From JAEUIE01 sp047602475 (GTDB lineage: Bacteria; Planctomycetota; Planctomycetia; Gemmatales; HRBIN36), in NCBI GenBank assembly GCA_047602475.1, contig JASGHE010000002.1, positions 2,046,001 to 2,110,000 on the forward strand: a stretch of 64,000 nucleotides of DNA, in the 5' to 3' direction. The notes beneath the pieces are model-generated. The model was not told the DNA's origin. It saw nothing but the letters and a program-made list of their open reading frames with translations, and made no database searches. The position numbers and the translations under genes were made by a program. Below are positions 32,985-41,859 of the stretch, one piece after another. Numbering within the stretch: position 1 is the stretch's first letter; each line of letters opens with the position of its first letter.

Positions 32985-33353
32985 ATGAACAGGATAACAA
33001 GAAATAATCTCATCTGCGCGGGTGTGATTCTGCTGGCGTTAGTCATCATCGGTTTGTGGATGCTATGGCCAACCGCCGCGCCGGTGCTTTTCTCCAAGAG
33101 CGAACAAATTCATGTCGGCATGGCCAAGGCGGATGCGATGAAACTGATGCATGATGTCAAGCCGCCTATCCTGGTGGAAGCCCAGCCTGTTCCGGAACAG
33201 GGCTATCGGCTGCAACAGAGGATGGTCTGGGATGATGGCCATAATCAGTACGTCGTCATCTTTGGGACCGACGACAAGGTGATCAGCGCCACACTTGGCA
33301 ACAGCGGCGAACCACCCTTCCTGGGGCGTGTATTGAACTGGTTCGGAAGGTAA
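32985..33353 (+). CDS. Small membrane-anchored protein, 122 aa
   Basis: ATG 32985 follows GAGGAGAATAACC. One N-terminal helix (LICAGVILLALVIIGLWMLW, about 9-28) anchors a 95-residue outer domain with VGMAKADAMKLMHDVKPPIL, then beta strands (YVVIFGTDDKVISATLGNSG). It resembles small outer-membrane-assembly (SmpA/OmlA-like) folds in its layout (a helix pair, then strands) but I cannot confirm that. The hidden ribosome site suggests translational control. Confidence 0.65.
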   Translation: MNRITRNNLICAGVILLALVIIGLWMLWPTAAPVLFSKSEQIHVGMAKADAMKLMHDVKPPILVEAQPVPEQGYRLQQRMVWDDGHNQYVVIFGTDDKVISATLGNSGEPPFLGRVLNWFGR

Positions 33354-33505
33354 CTTCGACAGCAATGCGACAATCAATGCGACAGTTTCTCATCCATGTT
33401 ATCGTGTTTCTCGGTTGATTTGAGCCAAAGCCGCCCTGTTACCATGCAACACCGATGCGACATTGGCCCTTTTGTAAAGACCGTGTTCTTTACCTGAAGG
33501 AGCCG

Positions 33506-34234
33506 ATGATGTCCGCCATCGCTGTTGAGTTCGATGCTGTTGCTTACGATGCCCAGATCAAAGCCTGGCTCAAGGAAGGCTTTACTGAGGAAGACATTCT
33601 TGCTCAGGCACAGCACACCTGGCCGAGCTTGCCTGACGGATACACCCAAGCCACCATTCGACATCTAGCAACTCGTAAGACGCACGATGCTGCTCAATGT
33701 CTTCACAAGATTAACCACAAACGTGCCAGGCATCTTCATATGATTGAGAAGCGGCTGAAGGCAGAGGATGCCCCGATCTCACTGCATTCTCTCTACCGTG
33801 GTCTTCTGCGTGATCACGAAGCGGCCTGCCACAAGATGCTGGGTATGAAGGAGCGACAACCAAAGGGGACAGCATCCGAGCCTGACTGGTCGAAGATCGT
33901 CAAACGAGAGACGCAGGCAGCCAAGGAACTGAAGCAGCGTGAGCAAACTATTCTGGCTCAATTGGAACAGCAACACAAGGAAGCAGCTCCCTCGAAGGCC
34001 AGAAATTCATTAGCTTCCTTGATCGCTGGTCTCACCATTTTCCTCCTCGGTCTGTTGTTGACGGGTGCTTCATCCTGTACAAGAAATAGACCAACCAATC
34101 TGTACACTGTCGCCAGGCCGTCCCCAGACCGAGGAAGTGAAGATGTCTACCGGCAAAGAACCTCGCAACTATTCGCCGCATCAGCAGAAGATCATCAAGC
34201 GGTACTACAACGAGCAGCCCACGATTCTGCGTGA
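33506..34234 (+). CDS. Hypothetical helical protein with C-terminal membrane helix
   Basis: ATG 33506 (or 33509) follows GAAGGAGCCG. The product is mostly helical and charged: FDAVAYDAQIKAWLKEGFTE, many His/Arg in the middle and a coiled-coil-like stretch (KRETQAAKELKQREQTILAQ), then a hydrophobic helix SLIAGLTIFLLGLLLTG. As read, 50 further residues overlap the next gene by 92 bases. A one-base shift near 34066 would instead end the protein in CFILYKK at 34089, a more natural membrane-helix end, so the last 50 residues are doubtful. Confidence 0.62.
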   Translation: MMSAIAVEFDAVAYDAQIKAWLKEGFTEEDILAQAQHTWPSLPDGYTQATIRHLATRKTHDAAQCLHKINHKRARHLHMIEKRLKAEDAPISLHSLYRGLLRDHEAACHKMLGMKERQPKGTASEPDWSKIVKRETQAAKELKQREQTILAQLEQQHKEAAPSKARNSLASLIAGLTIFLLGLLLTGASSCTRNRPTNLYTVARPSPDRGSEDVYRQRTSQLFAASAEDHQAVLQRAAHDSA

Positions 34235-34415
34235 ACGCCTAGCACAACTCGTGGGCGATCTCTATCTCTCTACTGGCAAGAGCAGGGCCAGGCATTGGCA
34301 ACAAGCTGCGGAAGCAATGCAGAAGCTGGGACTGCCCCAGCAGCGGATCGACCACGTTGTGCAGAGCGATAAGCCCGAACTCCTGGCTGTTGTTGTGAAA
34401 GAATTACAATCGTAG
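34143..34415 (+). CDS. Hypothetical protein, 90 aa
   Basis: ATG 34143 follows GAGGAAGTGAAG. MSTGKEPRNYSPHQQKIIKR begins a basic, all-helical protein with REERLAQLVGDLYL-like and ARHWQQAAEAMQKLGLPQQR segments. Similar short proteins occur in planctomycetes, but I do not recognise a family. It follows the 33506 gene closely and may be its operon partner. Confidence 0.68.
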   Translation: MSTGKEPRNYSPHQQKIIKRYYNEQPTILRERLAQLVGDLYLSTGKSRARHWQQAAEAMQKLGLPQQRIDHVVQSDKPELLAVVVKELQS

Positions 34416-34586
34416 GTAACGCTGGCAAACCCTGCCGTGCGTACGGATCATACCTGCTGCGCAAGGTTTGACAGATACTCCCAGGTCATATCCCACAGGA
34501 TCGAACAACTTTCCCCAGAGTTTGTTGTCAAACCTTACCCCATCGGCAAAGATTGTGTAGTTCCTCAGTTTACCAATAGGTGCATC

Positions 34587-35047
34587 ATGTCTCGCCTGGG
34601 TTTGTTCCTCCTTGGTTCCAGTCTTCTTGCTGTCGGTTGTGCTCACAAGAACAACGATCCTCAGCAGGCGATGGCTCCTCCTCCTGTCGGACTTCCTCAC
34701 CACCTCCCGGTGCGGTCGTGGCTCCTGCTCCTTCAGGTTGCAGCAGTTGCCAGGGTTCGAACCCTGTAGTGAACGCGCCCTGGTACACCCCACCGATGCC
34801 AGCCGCTCCGCCGTTGACTTCCAACGTGCCGGTTCAGACGGTGGTCACACCCGTCGTCGTGCAGCAACCCGTCTTGGTGGCTGCTCAGCCAGCTAGTGGC
34901 CCGATCCAGGCTGCGTTCAAGCCCTCGATTCCTTATCTCGAATCAGCCAAGCTGGGCGTAATCCAGGCCGAAGAGACGCCTGCCATTCCGGTGCCTCCCA
35001 CCGATACCCCCGAAGCCAATACCACCAGCACTCCCGCCAAGAACTGA
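34587..35047 (+). pseudogene. Proline-rich lipoprotein split by a frameshift
   Basis: ATG 34587 starts MSRLGLFLLGSSLLAVGCAH, a clear lipoprotein signal with lipobox LLAVGC, and reaches APPPVGLPHH. The other frame takes over near 34700: PPPGAVVAPAPSGCSSCQGS, then VNAPWYTPPMPAAPPLTSNV and a Val/Gln/Pro-rich stretch to the stop at 35047. The Pro/Ala-rich composition continues across the junction, so one indel is likely. Full length about 153 residues, probably an unstructured envelope lipoprotein. Confidence 0.7.
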
Positions 35048-35081
35048 ATCAGTCCATAAACTGATGTTGAGTCGTTCATGT

Positions 35082-35186
35082 TTTTCTCCCCCTTGCCAAG
35101 GGGGAGTTAGAGGGGGTTGAATCTGGCGATGACTTATCGCTTACTCAACCCCACCCAGCCTCCCCTTGGTAAGGGGAGGAGAAAAC
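35082..35186. repeat. Paired CTCCCC repeat, family B copy 2
   Basis: TTTTCTCCCCCTTGCCAAGG.. and the facing ..CCTTGGTAAGGGGAGGAG AAAA form two hairpins in opposite orientation around ATGACTTATCGC. Relative of 19589-19622. Confidence 0.8.
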
Positions 35187-35222
35187 ACAGGACTCAGCAC
35201 TCAGGACTCAGGACTATTTCAG

Positions 35223-35990
35223 ATGCTCCCTCTCTATACCCTCGTGCTGTCCACCACGTTACTCGCTGGTGATCAGATGGCTACACGCACCACCAAAGTC
35301 GCCCGTGATGAAGCGGGACAAATCACGAAAAAGACCTTCAAGCAGGGCGATAAGGAATATCCTTACTGGCTCTACGTTCCGAAGAACGCCAAGAAGAACG
35401 CTCCGCTCATTCTCTTCCTGCACGGTTCGGGTGAACGAGAGGGCGGAGCTAAAGGACCACATCAAGTCGGCATCGGGCCAGCGATCGAGAAGCAGCAGGA
35501 CTTTCCGTTCTATGTGGTGATGCCCCAGTTCAGCAAAAAGGGTTCGTGGAAGGCTGATGGCGACGATGCCAAACGTGCGATGGCTATTCTCGAAGAAGTG
35601 ATGAAGCAACACAGTATCGACAGCAAGCGACTCTACCTGACCGGCATCTCGATGGGTGGCAACGGTACCTGGGAGAACGCTGCTGCCTATCCGAACAAGT
35701 GGGCAGCGGTCGCCCCGGTCTGCGGCTACACCAAGAAGATGGGAACCTTCTACTCCGGCATGACTGATGAACAGTACCAGGCCATCAAGAACCTACCCCT
35801 TTGGTGCTTTCACGGCGATAAGGACGGTCCGGTGAACGTCAATAATTCCCGCGATGCCATGAAGATTCTCTGGTCAGTCGGCGGCCATCCGAACTACACC
35901 GAATACCCCGGAGTTGATCACAACTGCTGGGACCTCACCTACAGCAACCCGGAACTCTATCGGTGGTTTTTATCGAATGGGAAGAAGTAG
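35223..35990 (+). CDS. Secreted carboxylesterase/prolyl oligopeptidase-like hydrolase
   Basis: ATG 35223 gives a short signal peptide (MLPLYTLVLSTTLLAGDQ); total 255 residues. Alpha/beta hydrolase signatures: PLILFLHGSGEREGGAKGPH (oxyanion region), YLTGISMGGNGTWENAA (nucleophile Ser in GISMGG), LWCFHGDKDGPVNVNNSRDA (Asp) and YPGVDHNCWD (His). This is the class of secreted planctomycete esterases annotated as phospholipase/carboxylesterase or dienelactone hydrolase-like. Single gene. Confidence 0.9.
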   Translation: MLPLYTLVLSTTLLAGDQMATRTTKVARDEAGQITKKTFKQGDKEYPYWLYVPKNAKKNAPLILFLHGSGEREGGAKGPHQVGIGPAIEKQQDFPFYVVMPQFSKKGSWKADGDDAKRAMAILEEVMKQHSIDSKRLYLTGISMGGNGTWENAAAYPNKWAAVAPVCGYTKKMGTFYSGMTDEQYQAIKNLPLWCFHGDKDGPVNVNNSRDAMKILWSVGGHPNYTEYPGVDHNCWDLTYSNPELYRWFLSNGKK

Positions 35991-36099
35991 GTGGGGACTG
36001 ATCCCGGAAGATCGTAATCATGATTCTGATCTAGCTGGGATCAGTTCGCTAAGCCAGCTTTAGAAAAGGACATCGTCAGCAACGATAATGCACTGTAGT

Positions 36100-36751
36100 T
36101 GATCCCGGAGGGATCAAATCGGTTAGCCGGTGGTCGCGCAGCGCACCACCGGTTAGAAGCTCCACACATCTCCGCACCCCGGAGGGGTGCCATCGGGTGC
36201 ACCAACATGGGCTCCACCTTCCTCAGCCTTCATTACCACGTCACTTTCAGCATCAAACTCCGTCGACCGCTGATCGACTCCAAATGGCGAAACGAACTCC
36301 ACAAATACCTCAGTGGTACCATCAAAAAGATGGGCGGCTACCCCTGTGGCACCGGTGGCGTCGCCGACCATGTCCATGTCTTATTCGGCTTGAAAGCCAC
36401 CCACTGCCTCGCTGATGTGATGCGAGAACTAAAGAAGTCAGCTACCGTCTGGGTGTATGAAGAGATGTGTGTGAGTGACTTCAGTTGGCAGGAAGGCTAC
36501 GCTGCATTCACCGTCAGCCCTAATGCGATTCCTGGGGTGCAGCACTACATCGAGAATCAGGAAGAGCATCATCGGCGAAAGTCGTATCGAGAGGAATTGA
36601 AAGAGTTGCTCGATTTGGCGGGTGTTGAATATGAAGACAAGTATCTCGATTGAAAACACCCCTTCAGGGTGCAGGAGAAGACAGGCGGGGGAAGCTACCG
36701 GTGGTGCGCTGCGCGACCACCGGCTAACCGATGCGATCCCTCCGGGATCAG
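36100..36751 (+). mobile_element. IS200/REP-type element with 54-bp terminal inverted repeats
   Basis: The ends 36100-36153 and 36698-36751 are inverted copies matching at 52 of 54 bases. Each end is built from hairpins: GATCCCGGAGGGATC, then GGTTAGCCGGTGGTCGCG..CACCACCGGT. Inside come GCACCCCGGAGGGGTGC (36174) and CACCCCTTCAGGGTG (36658) on either side of the transposase gene. IS200/IS605 elements normally have subterminal hairpins, not long inverted repeats, so this is closer to a REP-associated transposase locus. Confidence 0.87.
36207..36653 (+). CDS. tnpA: Y1/HUH transposase, IS200-like (REP-associated type)
   Basis: The start at ATG 36207 (MGSTFLSLHYHVTFSIKLRR) gives 148 residues. The HUH motif is DHVHVLFGL (about 58-66), and the catalytic Tyr is probably in GVQHYIENQEEHHRR (about 113). 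The protein also has TKATHCLADVMRELKKSATV-like helices seen in IS200 TnpA. Y1 transposases cut and join single-stranded DNA at hairpins. The gene appears intact and lies between matching hairpin arms, so it may have mobilised the related repeats in this region, such as 18405-18626. Confidence 0.92.
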   Translation: MGSTFLSLHYHVTFSIKLRRPLIDSKWRNELHKYLSGTIKKMGGYPCGTGGVADHVHVLFGLKATHCLADVMRELKKSATVWVYEEMCVSDFSWQEGYAAFTVSPNAIPGVQHYIENQEEHHRRKSYREELKELLDLAGVEYEDKYLD

Positions 36752-36777
36752 TCACTAGGAATTAGATAGTCTGCCTC

Positions 36778-38757
36778 TTATTTCTTATCGACAGGCGGGG
36801 TCTCTGAGGTCTCAGCGAACTGCCGTAGCTGTTTCCCACTAGCGGTATCGTTGATCAACCAGCCGCCGGCGCTGTTGGCGATGGCCAGCTTTTTCCCATC
36901 GGGACTGAGAGCGATGTTGAAAGTGATGCCGCCCTTGCCCTGAGCCTCCCAGAGCTTCTTACCCAAACTGATATCCCAGCACTGGTAGGATCCGCCCAAG
37001 AGGCCAACCAATCCGTCTTTCGTTTGGAAAGGCTCACCCATTTTTGTAGTGGTTGCAACATAGAGATGGTTCGCCGTCTTGGAGAATGCCAAGGCTTTGA
37101 CATCGCCATCAGAATTGTCAAATAACGTCTCGATCAGCTTGCCAGTCCTGGCATCCCAGAGTTTGACATGCCCCACCGGCATGCCAAAGAGTCGGCTGTT
37201 GTTCGGGTTCGGCATCGCTGGCGCAGTGCCGCCTGTAGCAAGATACATTCCATCGAGAGACCAGGCGACTGATTGCGGAACCAATGGAGATTCATACATG
37301 AGCCTCTTCGATGTTGATTTTAACTTGGAGTCTGAGCATTCGATGATCTTTATCCCGGTAAAGTGGCCCTGCTGCACCAAAGCCAGCTCTTTTCCATCGG
37401 GCTTGAAGGCGAGCGAGATACCGGTGCCATAGGGTATCGTCCCTTCGTTGGAGTAGAACGAATACAGGTACTTGCCTGATATTGACTGGTGTAAATGCAC
37501 AGATGACTGCTTGTCTGAATTGCGATGTGACGAAGCCAGCAGTTGTCCATCAGGTGAAAAAGTTACCGTATGGATGCCTCCTTCCTTATGATCATGTCGG
37601 TGCAGCAACTTCTGCGTCGCCACATCCCAGACAAAGACGATACCCTCATCGCCGCCCCCGGCAACAAGCTTGCTATCGGGCGAGACAGCCACTGAACGAA
37701 TGATATTCTGTGCTCCCTCAAACGCTTTTCCGGGAAGCTGAGTCTTTACTTCCCATAGCCTGACAAGATTGTTCCCTTCACTGATCACCATCGATCTGCC
37801 ATCGGGGGTGAAGGCCACCGACCAGACGAAGTGAGCAGCCTTCACCGGCTTGGGTGAGGCGGGTTGGGGTAACTTGCTCTCTCCCGAATCCTGCCACGCG
37901 ATGGGGAACATCACCGGAGTAGTCAACATCGATGAGCCCGCCATCAACGTGGCAACGCTCAGCATCAATGCCGCGATGGGGATAACAGCTAGCTTGAGCT
38001 TGGCCAGCAACATGCCTTGCATGACGGTATTGGTGAGCGTCATCACCTTGCAAGAGAAGGCAGATTGCTTCAAGGCATGAGCAGTGGTATGGATCAGTGT
38101 TGGGGGAACTGCTTCGGCTGTATTTGACAGGCAGGCTGCGAGCATTCCAGAAGCCGGCAGTCCCGTACGTCGAGTGATCCGCTGAGCCAGGATGGATCTA
38201 CCCCGTGTAAGCCGGGCTCCCAGCGTTCCGGTGGGACAGCTGAGTTGTTCGGCTGCCTGCTTGATTGATTTGCCTTCCAGATCGCAAAGCACAATGGCTG
38301 ATCGATAAATATCAGGAAGCGTGTGTAGTTCCTGATCGAGGATCGCGTGCAGTTCGTCCATCTTTTCTTGTCGACAGGCTTCCTCTCGCAGTGCCACGGT
38401 ACGTTCCTTGATCGCTCTCTTAGTGCTCATCGCCCGTGCCTTGGTCGCTGTGAAATAAGCTACACCGTACAGCCAGTTGCCCACCATCTTGCGGGGAACA
38501 ATAGAGGCAGCCTTGCGGATAAGCACCAGGAACGTGGCCTGGAAGGCATCCTCAGCATCCGATTCATTGCGAAGGATGCGACGGCAGACGCCCAGCACCA
38601 TGGGGGCATGTTGCCGCAGCAGCGTTTCAAAGGCCTGGCTGTCTTGCTCGGTAATAAACTGTTCAAGCAATTCGCCATCGGTAAACCGTTCTTCTGTCTG
38701 CCGGGCAAGCGACAGACGAAGGCTGGGCAGAACGCTATTTAGCGTGGTGGCTGGCAT
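36778..38757 (-). CDS. ECF-type sigma factor fused to a transmembrane helix and WD40 domain
   Basis: The start is ATG 38757, with GGAAG six bases upstream; 659 residues. Sigma region 2 is FETLLRQHAPMVLGVCRRIL then DAEDAFQATFLVLIRKA; region 4 is LPDIYRSAIVLCDLEGKSIK QAAEQL. After about residue 200 come a linker and a hydrophobic helix (KLAVIPIAALMLSVATLMAG, about 258-278), then WD40 blades: VWSVAFTPDGRSMVISEGNN, IRSVAVSPDSKLVAGGGDEG, IHTVTFSPDGQLLASSHRNS and two or three more. Such fusions are known in planctomycetes; they could be membrane-bound one-protein signal systems. Confidence 0.93.
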   Translation of the reverse strand: MPATTLNSVLPSLRLSLARQTEERFTDGELLEQFITEQDSQAFETLLRQHAPMVLGVCRRILRNESDAEDAFQATFLVLIRKAASIVPRKMVGNWLYGVAYFTATKARAMSTKRAIKERTVALREEACRQEKMDELHAILDQELHTLPDIYRSAIVLCDLEGKSIKQAAEQLSCPTGTLGARLTRGRSILAQRITRRTGLPASGMLAACLSNTAEAVPPTLIHTTAHALKQSAFSCKVMTLTNTVMQGMLLAKLKLAVIPIAALMLSVATLMAGSSMLTTPVMFPIAWQDSGESKLPQPASPKPVKAAHFVWSVAFTPDGRSMVISEGNNLVRLWEVKTQLPGKAFEGAQNIIRSVAVSPDSKLVAGGGDEGIVFVWDVATQKLLHRHDHKEGGIHTVTFSPDGQLLASSHRNSDKQSSVHLHQSISGKYLYSFYSNEGTIPYGTGISLAFKPDGKELALVQQGHFTGIKIIECSDSKLKSTSKRLMYESPLVPQSVAWSLDGMYLATGGTAPAMPNPNNSRLFGMPVGHVKLWDARTGKLIETLFDNSDGDVKALAFSKTANHLYVATTTKMGEPFQTKDGLVGLLGGSYQCWDISLGKKLWEAQGKGGITFNIALSPDGKKLAIANSAGGWLINDTASGKQLRQFAETSETPPVDKK

Positions 38758-38841
38758 GATCAACTTCCATCGAGATCAGATATCCATTCTATATTTCCCG
38801 AAGAGAGTTGATTATTTGCATGATCTTGCGAGAATCGCAAC

Positions 38842-39630
38842 CTACTTCTTCGTATGTTCCTTGAAGAACTTGACGATGAGGGCATTTGCCTCGTTGGGAT
38901 AGGCGTGATCGCCGCCGTGGATGTAGCTGACCACTGGGGCATGGGCCTTGGATTCGAAGAGCTTGCACTTGGGAGCCCAGTCTTTTCCTTCGTCATCGCA
39001 CTGATTGAGCTTCTTGACACCTTCGATGGTTCGCCTTTGCAACTCAAACTTGACGACGTTATCTTTCTCGCCCGCGAGATGGAAGATGGGGGCAGGTACA
39101 TAGCCGCTGGGATTCCGCAGCGCAGGGGAGCCTGCAGCCGAGGGAGCGAAAGCGGCAAAGACATTGGGCCGAGCGACGACCAGGAGATAGGTAAAGCCGC
39201 CACCATTGGAGTGACCCGTCACATAGATGCGATTGTCATCGATCTGATATTCTTCCCGCAGCGTCTTGAGGATAGCATCGACAAAGTGCAGATCACGATC
39301 TTTCTGATCGCCAACGGTCTTCTGCCAGCCGGGCTTGAGCCCTTGCGGATCGCTGATGATGCCGGGCGTGTTCAATCCCTGCGGCGAGACGAAGATCGCT
39401 TCGGGCCAATACTTCTGAAAGTCCTTGCGGTTGTAGTTCTGCATGGTGCCGCCGTGGCCATGAAAGGTCAGGACGACCGGAGCCGGCCCGGTACCCTTCT
39501 TGGCAGGCAGCTTGATGATGGCCTGTCGCTTCAGGCCATCGACCGTCCAGTCGTGGGTCTTTGACTCCTGACCAAGGATGAGGTGTGGCAAACTCAGAAT
39601 GATGGCTAAAGCAAATGATCGAAGAAACAT
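38842..39630 (-). CDS. Secreted esterase, PHB depolymerase/LpqC-like
   Basis: ATG 39630 (MFLRSFALAIILSLPHLILG) gives a signal peptide; 262 residues. APVVLTFHGHGGTMQNYNRK marks the oxyanion side, IYVTGHSNGGGFTYLLV the nucleophile Ser (GHSNGG), FHLAGEKDNVVKFE the Asp region and YIHGGDHAYP the catalytic His. The family includes feruloyl esterases and polyhydroxybutyrate depolymerases; substrate not deducible. Upstream is a family E repeat. Confidence 0.9.
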   Translation of the reverse strand: MFLRSFALAIILSLPHLILGQESKTHDWTVDGLKRQAIIKLPAKKGTGPAPVVLTFHGHGGTMQNYNRKDFQKYWPEAIFVSPQGLNTPGIISDPQGLKPGWQKTVGDQKDRDLHFVDAILKTLREEYQIDDNRIYVTGHSNGGGFTYLLVVARPNVFAAFAPSAAGSPALRNPSGYVPAPIFHLAGEKDNVVKFELQRRTIEGVKKLNQCDDEGKDWAPKCKLFESKAHAPVVSYIHGGDHAYPNEANALIVKFFKEHTKK

Positions 39631-39753
39631 GGATACCACCAGCCAGATGAAGTGAAGGGTTGATGATTAAACCCAATTCCTTCACAAGAGTTCCGCCCGG
39701 CTGGCTGCAACCCGAATGCGCCATAGAGTGAGGCTTAGAGTTTATACGAGACC

Positions 39754-39849
39754 GTGGCAGGGGTCAGATGTACTCATCTGCCCCCTGCTTGCTTTCAGTG
39801 GTGTTGTAACTTCCGCAGGGGGCAGCGGAGTACCGCTGACCCCTGCCAC
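39754..39849. repeat. ~96-bp paired hairpin repeat, family E copy 3
   Basis: Same ends as the 16786 and 22117 copies. The spacer differs more (GTGTTGTAACTTCC), and the right arm has compensating changes (GGGGGCAGCGGAGTACCGCTG), which keep the hairpin paired. Confidence 0.92.
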
Positions 39850-39898
39850 AACTCTCGCTTGTAACATGTCCACAACTTGATGTAGATGAGGCAGCACC

Positions 39899-41083
39899 AT
39901 GTTTGATCTACCAGCAGTGCAGAAGGCAATCACCGAACAGGGCTTTGATGGCTGGCTGATGTGCGACTTCCGAGGCAACAATATCCTCGCCCAGCGAATC
40001 ATTGAGATGCCTGCTGGCAAGATGAGCAGCAGGCGCTGGGCTTACTTCGTACCTGCCAAGGGCGAGCCACGCAAGCTGGTCCACCGCATCGAATCAAGTG
40101 CCCTCGATCATCTACCCGGCAACGACAAGACGGTCTATCTTCCCTGGCAACAGTACGAAGCAGGGATGAAGCACCTGGTGGGCAGTGCCAAGAAGGTGGC
40201 GATGGAGTATTCGCCTCGCAATGCCTTACCCTACATAGCCAAGGTCGATGCAGGCACCATCGAACTGGTACGTTCCTTCGGTGCTGAGATACTCGGTTCC
40301 GGCGATCTCATCCAGGCTTTCGAAGCGACGTGGGACGATGAGCAGGAGAAGATGCACTTCGACGCAGCCAAGCTGACCGATACTGCCTATGGCGTGGCTT
40401 GGAAGTTCCTCGCTGATGAAGTGCGAAGCAAGGGCTTCGTCACCGAGAGGGCTGTGCAGCAGAAGATCATGGCTTACTTTGAATCGGTTGGCATGACGAC
40501 CTACTCGCCCCCCATTGTCGGCGTGAATGCTAACAGTGGCGATCCTCACTTCGATACTGGTGATGCTCCGATCAAGGAGAACGACTTCGTGCTGATCGAT
40601 CTCTGGGCCAAGATGAACAAGCCACGGTCGGTCTACAGCGATCTGACCCGTGTCGGCTACGTCGGCAAGACGGTGCCTGAGAAGTACACGAAGATCTTCA
40701 ACATCGTAGCCGCGGCCCGTGATGCAGCCATCGCCAAGGTGAAGGATACGCTCGGTGCCGGCAAGGTTCTGCATGGCTGGGAAGTCGATCAAGCCTGCCG
40801 AGATGTTATCGTGAAAGCAGGCTACGGCGAGTACTTCGTCCATCGCACCGGCCACAGCATCGGCCAGGAAGTGCATGGCAACGGAGCGAACATCGACAAC
40901 CTCGAAACGCAGGATCAACGCAAGATCATGCGCCGCACCTGCTTCTCCATTGAGCCAGGCATCTATCTGCCCGAGTTCGGGGTGAGGCTTGAAGTGGATA
41001 TCTACATCGATGGTGCAGGCAAGGTGCATGTGACGGGTGGGCCATTGCAGACCGAGGTGCTGGCGGTTCTGGGGAAGTATTGA
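39899..41083 (+). CDS. M24 family metallopeptidase (Xaa-Pro aminopeptidase type)
   Basis: A 394-residue pita-bread peptidase. The N-terminal creatinase-like domain covers about 1-155. The catalytic domain shows the five metal ligands in order: Asp in FVLIDLWAKM, Asp in SVYSDLTRVGYVG, His in FVHRTGHSIGQEVHGNG, Glu in CFSIEPGIYLPEFG and Glu in VRLEVDIYI. Cytoplasmic; removes N-terminal residues, often before proline. Start at ATG 39899 after a weak GATGAGG. Confidence 0.93.
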   Translation: MFDLPAVQKAITEQGFDGWLMCDFRGNNILAQRIIEMPAGKMSSRRWAYFVPAKGEPRKLVHRIESSALDHLPGNDKTVYLPWQQYEAGMKHLVGSAKKVAMEYSPRNALPYIAKVDAGTIELVRSFGAEILGSGDLIQAFEATWDDEQEKMHFDAAKLTDTAYGVAWKFLADEVRSKGFVTERAVQQKIMAYFESVGMTTYSPPIVGVNANSGDPHFDTGDAPIKENDFVLIDLWAKMNKPRSVYSDLTRVGYVGKTVPEKYTKIFNIVAAARDAAIAKVKDTLGAGKVLHGWEVDQACRDVIVKAGYGEYFVHRTGHSIGQEVHGNGANIDNLETQDQRKIMRRTCFSIEPGIYLPEFGVRLEVDIYIDGAGKVHVTGGPLQTEVLAVLGKY

Positions 41084-41135
41084 TAATCAGCGATGCATGG
41101 GGTACACTTCAGTAGGAATGAAGCGAGGAAATGGA

Positions 41136-41426
41136 ATGACTGTTCTTATCGAACCCAGCGCAAAAGGCTATCGAGCCAGCACTGGGGCTCCATTAGGTTT
41201 GGAAGCTGAAGCTCAGACTGCGGATGCAGCGATGGAGGCAGTACGTGAACTATTTGCTCAAAAGATGCGAGCAGGGGCGGAACTGCGCGTACTAACAACT
41301 GAACAAGCTCAAGAAATACAGAACACGGTTGAATACCTCAAGGCACATCCACTCTCAGCAGAGTATGAGCAAGCCATGGAAGAATATCGACTTCAACATA
41401 ATGCCAAACCTTATCCAGAAGCATGA
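41136..41426 (+). CDS. Putative antitoxin, HicB-like N-terminus
   Basis: ATG 41136 follows GCGAGGAAATGGA; 96 residues. MTVLIEPSAKGYRASTGAPL with LEAEAQTADAAMEAVRELFA resembles the strand-helix start of HicB-like antitoxin folds, and the C-terminal helical half (TVEYLKAHPLSAEYEQAMEE) could bind the toxin. It overlaps the PIN toxin gene by four bases (ATGA), the usual antitoxin-first order. Role inferred mainly from context. Confidence 0.75.
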   Translation: MTVLIEPSAKGYRASTGAPLGLEAEAQTADAAMEAVRELFAQKMRAGAELRVLTTEQAQEIQNTVEYLKAHPLSAEYEQAMEEYRLQHNAKPYPEA

Positions 41427-41842
41427 GTGTTTACTTCCTGGACACGACCACCATCACCTTGCTTCGGCATGGGAATGCTAACATTCAGAAAGAGATCAAT
41501 AAGCACACAGGTGATACTGTTGCTATCACCAGTGTGAATGTTGATGAATATTTGAGCGGCTGGTACACCATGCTTCGCCGAGCAAGAGATAATGCCGGCG
41601 AAGCGACAGCTTCTCATGATTTGGCTAGCGCTATGAAGTTATTGGCACGGTTTCCTGTCATACCAGTAACCGAAGCATCGCTGAATCGTACTGATCAACT
41701 TGTCAAAAGTAGAATTAATGTCGGAAAGATGGATCTCAAGATTGCCGCCCTTGCCTTGGAACTAAACGCCACAGTTGTTACCAACAACATTCGCGACTTC
41801 TCCCGTGTACCCGGACTGAAGGTTGAGGATTGGTCGGTGTAG
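41423..41842 (+). CDS. vapC: PIN domain toxin (VapC family)
   Basis: A 139-residue VapC-type PIN nuclease. Acidic site residues are Asp7 (FLDTTT), Glu42 (NVDEYL), Asp104 (GKMDLKIAAL) and Asp125 (NNIRDF). It should cut RNA (often tRNA or rRNA) when freed from the antitoxin at 41136. It shares MDLKIAA and VPGL-x-VE-x-W with the second PIN toxin at 50515, so the two are related. Confidence 0.92.
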   Translation: MSVYFLDTTTITLLRHGNANIQKEINKHTGDTVAITSVNVDEYLSGWYTMLRRARDNAGEATASHDLASAMKLLARFPVIPVTEASLNRTDQLVKSRINVGKMDLKIAALALELNATVVTNNIRDFSRVPGLKVEDWSV

Positions 41843-41859
41843 GGATCAGTCACGGCAGA

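Noticed and set aside
34750..34772. Sequence CCAGGGTTCGAACCCTG, looks like a tRNA T-arm
   Set aside because: No acceptor, D or anticodon arms can be built around it and it lies in the coding part of a lipoprotein gene.
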